Part shown: one piece after another, positions 62,147 to 64,000 of the stretch
Layout: every line of letters starts with the position of its first letter
How positions within the stretch are numbered: position 1 is the first letter of the stretch
DNA from: an uncultured Opitutaceae bacterium
GTDB taxonomy: Bacteria > Verrucomicrobiota > Verrucomicrobiia > Opitutales > Opitutaceae
Assembly: GCA_903890485.1 (NCBI GenBank)
Contig: CAITBM010000009.1
Coordinates: 1-64,000, forward strand
Reading direction: 5' to 3'
Length of the DNA stretch: 64,000 nucleotides
The notes under the pieces: model-generated
Databases searched by the model: none
What the model was told of the DNA's origin: nothing
What the model saw: the letters and a program-made list of their open reading frames with translations, nothing else
Translations under genes and position numbers: made by a program

Positions 62147-63524
62147 CACCGCGACCGAACGCCACCGGGCGGAGATGAGCCGACGCAACTTCCTGAGGGG
62201 GATGGGGGCCTGCGTGGCCCTGCCCGCGTTCAGCTCGCTTCTCCCGAGCAAGGTCCTCGCAGCCACGGCGCCCGAATTGCAGCTCGCCACGACGGCCACC
62301 GGAGCTCCCCTGCGCACCGCGTTTGTGTTCTTCCCAAACGGGGCCATCCCGAGCCGCTGGTGGCCAAAGGAGGCCGGATCCGCCTTCAACCTTAGCCCCA
62401 CCCTCCAGTCCCTGGACCCCGTGCGCCGCTACGTGCAAGTTCTCGGGGGGCTCGCCCATGCAAATGCCAATCCGGGCAACGACGGCGGCGGCGACCACGC
62501 CCGGGGGAACAGCGTCTTCCTGACGGGCGTCCGGATCAACAAGAGCGCGACCGACATCCGGGCGGGAGTCTCGATAGACCAGGTGATCGCGAACCACGTG
62601 GGCCACCTGACCCGGTTTCCCTCGATCGAACTCTGCTGCGACGCGACGCGGAAGTCGTCCGACTGCGATTCCGGGTATTCCTGCGCCTACGTTTACAACA
62701 TCTCCTGGCAGTCACCGACGACGCCGATGACCCCGGAATCCAATCCGCGGCTCGCCTTCGAACGCCTCTTCGGCGCCGGGGCCCACGGGGAGCGTGCCCA
62801 GAACGCCCAGCGCCAGATGAGGGCGAGGAGAAGCGTGCTCGATTTCGTGATGGGGGACGCCCGCGCCATGCAGAGCCGTCTATCCCTCCGGGACAAGGAG
62901 AAGCTCGACCAGTACCTGACCGGCATCCGGGACGTCGAGAAGCGCATCCAGAAGGCCGAGCAGTTCGGCCCGAACACCGACCCGGACGAGGCCACGCCCG
63001 CGGGAATACCCGCCAAGCAGGTGGAGTACGTGGAGCTCATGTACGACATCATGCTCCTTGCCTTCAAGACGGACTCCACCCGGGTAGCGACGTTTGTCCT
63101 GGGCCACGACGGCGACAACCGGTCGTTCAGCGAGATCGGCATCACCGAGGGTCACCACGACCTGTCGCATCACCAGAACAATCCCGAGCGCATCGAGAAG
63201 GTTGCGCAGATTGACCGCTGGTACGTCGAGCAGTTCTCGCGCTTCCTCACCCGCATGGACAGCATCCAGGACGTGGACGGCAACTCGCTGCTCCACAACT
63301 CGCGCATCGTCTACGGGAGTGGGAACGCCGACGGCAACCGCCACACCCACGAGAACCTGCCGGTCGTCCTCGCGGGCGGGGGCGGCGGCGTCCTCCATGG
63401 TGGGCGCTTCGTGCAGCATGGCTCCAAGCCGCTTTCAAACCTCTTTGTGAACCTCGCCGAGACCGCCGGAGTGAGGGACCTGGAAAGGTTCGGGGACTCA
63501 ACGGGTCGCCTGACCACCGTCTAG
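62130..63524 (+). CDS. Tat-exported DUF1552 protein
   Basis: 464 residues with a Tat signal (SRRNFLRGMGACVALPAF). The DUF1552 core is recognised by FFPNGAIPSRWWP, GLAHANANPGNDGGGDHARG, SIDQVIANHVGHLTRFPSIE, DSGYSCAYVYNISWQ and GEIGITEGHHDLSHH-like text near the C-terminal third (SEIGITEGHHDLSHHQNN). DUF1552 genes almost always accompany DUF1592 genes. The fold is thought to be related to alkaline phosphatase/sulfatase-like proteins, but no reaction is established. The start (CCACCCCC-ATG) lies within the end of the cytochrome gene. Confidence 0.9.
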   Translation: MKTPADTATERHRAEMSRRNFLRGMGACVALPAFSSLLPSKVLAATAPELQLATTATGAPLRTAFVFFPNGAIPSRWWPKEAGSAFNLSPTLQSLDPVRRYVQVLGGLAHANANPGNDGGGDHARGNSVFLTGVRINKSATDIRAGVSIDQVIANHVGHLTRFPSIELCCDATRKSSDCDSGYSCAYVYNISWQSPTTPMTPESNPRLAFERLFGAGAHGERAQNAQRQMRARRSVLDFVMGDARAMQSRLSLRDKEKLDQYLTGIRDVEKRIQKAEQFGPNTDPDEATPAGIPAKQVEYVELMYDIMLLAFKTDSTRVATFVLGHDGDNRSFSEIGITEGHHDLSHHQNNPERIEKVAQIDRWYVEQFSRFLTRMDSIQDVDGNSLLHNSRIVYGSGNADGNRHTHENLPVVLAGGGGGVLHGGRFVQHGSKPLSNLFVNLAETAGVRDLERFGDSTGRLTTV

Positions 63525-63620
63525 TTCGACCGCCCGCCTGGCGTGACGACCCCGGGATCCCGTTTGTAAGCCCTGGATCGGCCCGCCCCTCGTTCCCAAC
63601 GAATTCCCCACGAGAAACCC

Positions 63621-64000
63621 ATGCCCTCCAAACACCCCTCTCGACTCCTCGGTGCCGCCCTGCTTGCCCTTCTGCTTCCACCCCAATTGCTGCGCGCGGC
63701 CGACCCGGCCCCTTCCGGTGTAACAGCGGCGGTACCTGCAGGCCTTCCCGCGCCCCCCCCCCCGATGGGCGTCCCGGCGCCCGGCCCAAGGACCGATCTC
63801 CCGTATGCTCCGCAGCCTATCGTCCCGGGAGGAGTCGTCATCCCCCTGTACCCGCCCGACTCGCCCTACCTCAAGCAGGAGAAGATCCGCGAGCCCGAGG
63901 AGTACCATTTCTACGAACCGGGAAGGGTCGGTTACATCGTCCACATCCACAATCCGTCGATCGAGTTCCATGCAGGCAACGGCCAGCTCAACACCGGAGC
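63621..64000 (+). CDS. Secreted alpha/beta-hydrolase (polysaccharide esterase-like), 3' end cut by window
   Basis: The first 126 codons of a gene running off the window. A signal peptide (RLLGAALLALLLPPQLLRAA) is followed by a proline-rich linker and then GYIVHIHNPSIEFHAGNGQL, the entry strand of a group of secreted alpha/beta-hydrolases found beside xylanases and mannanases. The catalytic residues lie beyond the window. The start context is GAAACCC-ATG. It is 96 bases after the DUF1552 gene and may belong to the same unit. Confidence 0.65.
   Translation, partial: MPSKHPSRLLGAALLALLLPPQLLRAADPAPSGVTAAVPAGLPAPPPPMGVPAPGPRTDLPYAPQPIVPGGVVIPLYPPDSPYLKQEKIREPEEYHFYEPGRVGYIVHIHNPSIEFHAGNGQLNTG

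Overview
The window is GC-rich chromosomal DNA that I infer comes from a Verrucomicrobiota bacterium, most likely Opitutaceae-like. The signs are TonB-dependent receptors with the VLSPFVV...STLAGTRVRT N-terminus, a DUF1592-type cytochrome c/DUF1552 pair, many secreted FG-GAP/ASPIC proteins, Tat-exported enzymes, a PPi-type phosphofructokinase and dense plant-polysaccharide genes. There are no rRNA genes, transposases, integrases or CRISPR arrays. One tRNA (Phe, GAA) is present.

Layout. (1) 0-15.4 kb, glycan uptake and hydrolysis: a TonB-dependent receptor, a TolB-like propeller protein, two hydrolase-type proteins, a minus-strand unit GH130 - XylR-like regulator - DUF5060/GH5-like glycosidase, a plus-strand GH28-GH5 pair, and an exported cellobiose-2-epimerase-like protein. 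(2) 15.4-39.1 kb, a block of unusual envelope proteins: two paralogous ~820-residue polytopic GT-C-like proteins, each divergent from one or two ~1200-residue FG-GAP/ASPIC proteins (three in all), with a Tat-exported FG-GAP protein, an FKBP-type isomerase and a 1275-residue TonB receptor between the two modules. This is the best candidate for an undescribed system. (3) 39.1-45.3 kb, sugar catabolism: an esterase-like hydrolase, 4-O-beta-D-mannosyl-D-glucose phosphorylase, cytoplasmic cellobiose 2-epimerase and PPi-phosphofructokinase on one strand. (4) 45.5-51.7 kb, tRNA-Phe, a hybrid histidine kinase and small housekeeping or unknown genes, including a GNAT-VanY fusion. (5) 51.9-64 kb, L-rhamnose symporter and isomerase divergent from an AraC regulator, a large unclassified glycosidase-like protein, a GH26 mannanase-like enzyme tightly linked to DUF1592 and DUF1552 genes, and the start of a secreted esterase.

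How they fit together (inference): GH26 and GH5 enzymes would cut beta-mannan or glucomannan outside the cytoplasm and TonB receptors would import the products. Epimerase turns mannobiose into mannosyl-glucose, and the phosphorylase yields mannose-1-phosphate and glucose for glycolysis through the PPi-linked phosphofructokinase. Rhamnose released from pectin or other rhamnosides would enter by RhaT and RhaA. The remaining rhamnose genes (kinase, aldolase) are not in the window.

Translation starts are notable. At least ten well-supported genes have a run of C directly before ATG (for example ACCCC-ATG) and almost none has a normal Shine-Dalgarno sequence. I chose starts mainly from signal peptides, family length and gene overlaps, so several are uncertain by a few codons.
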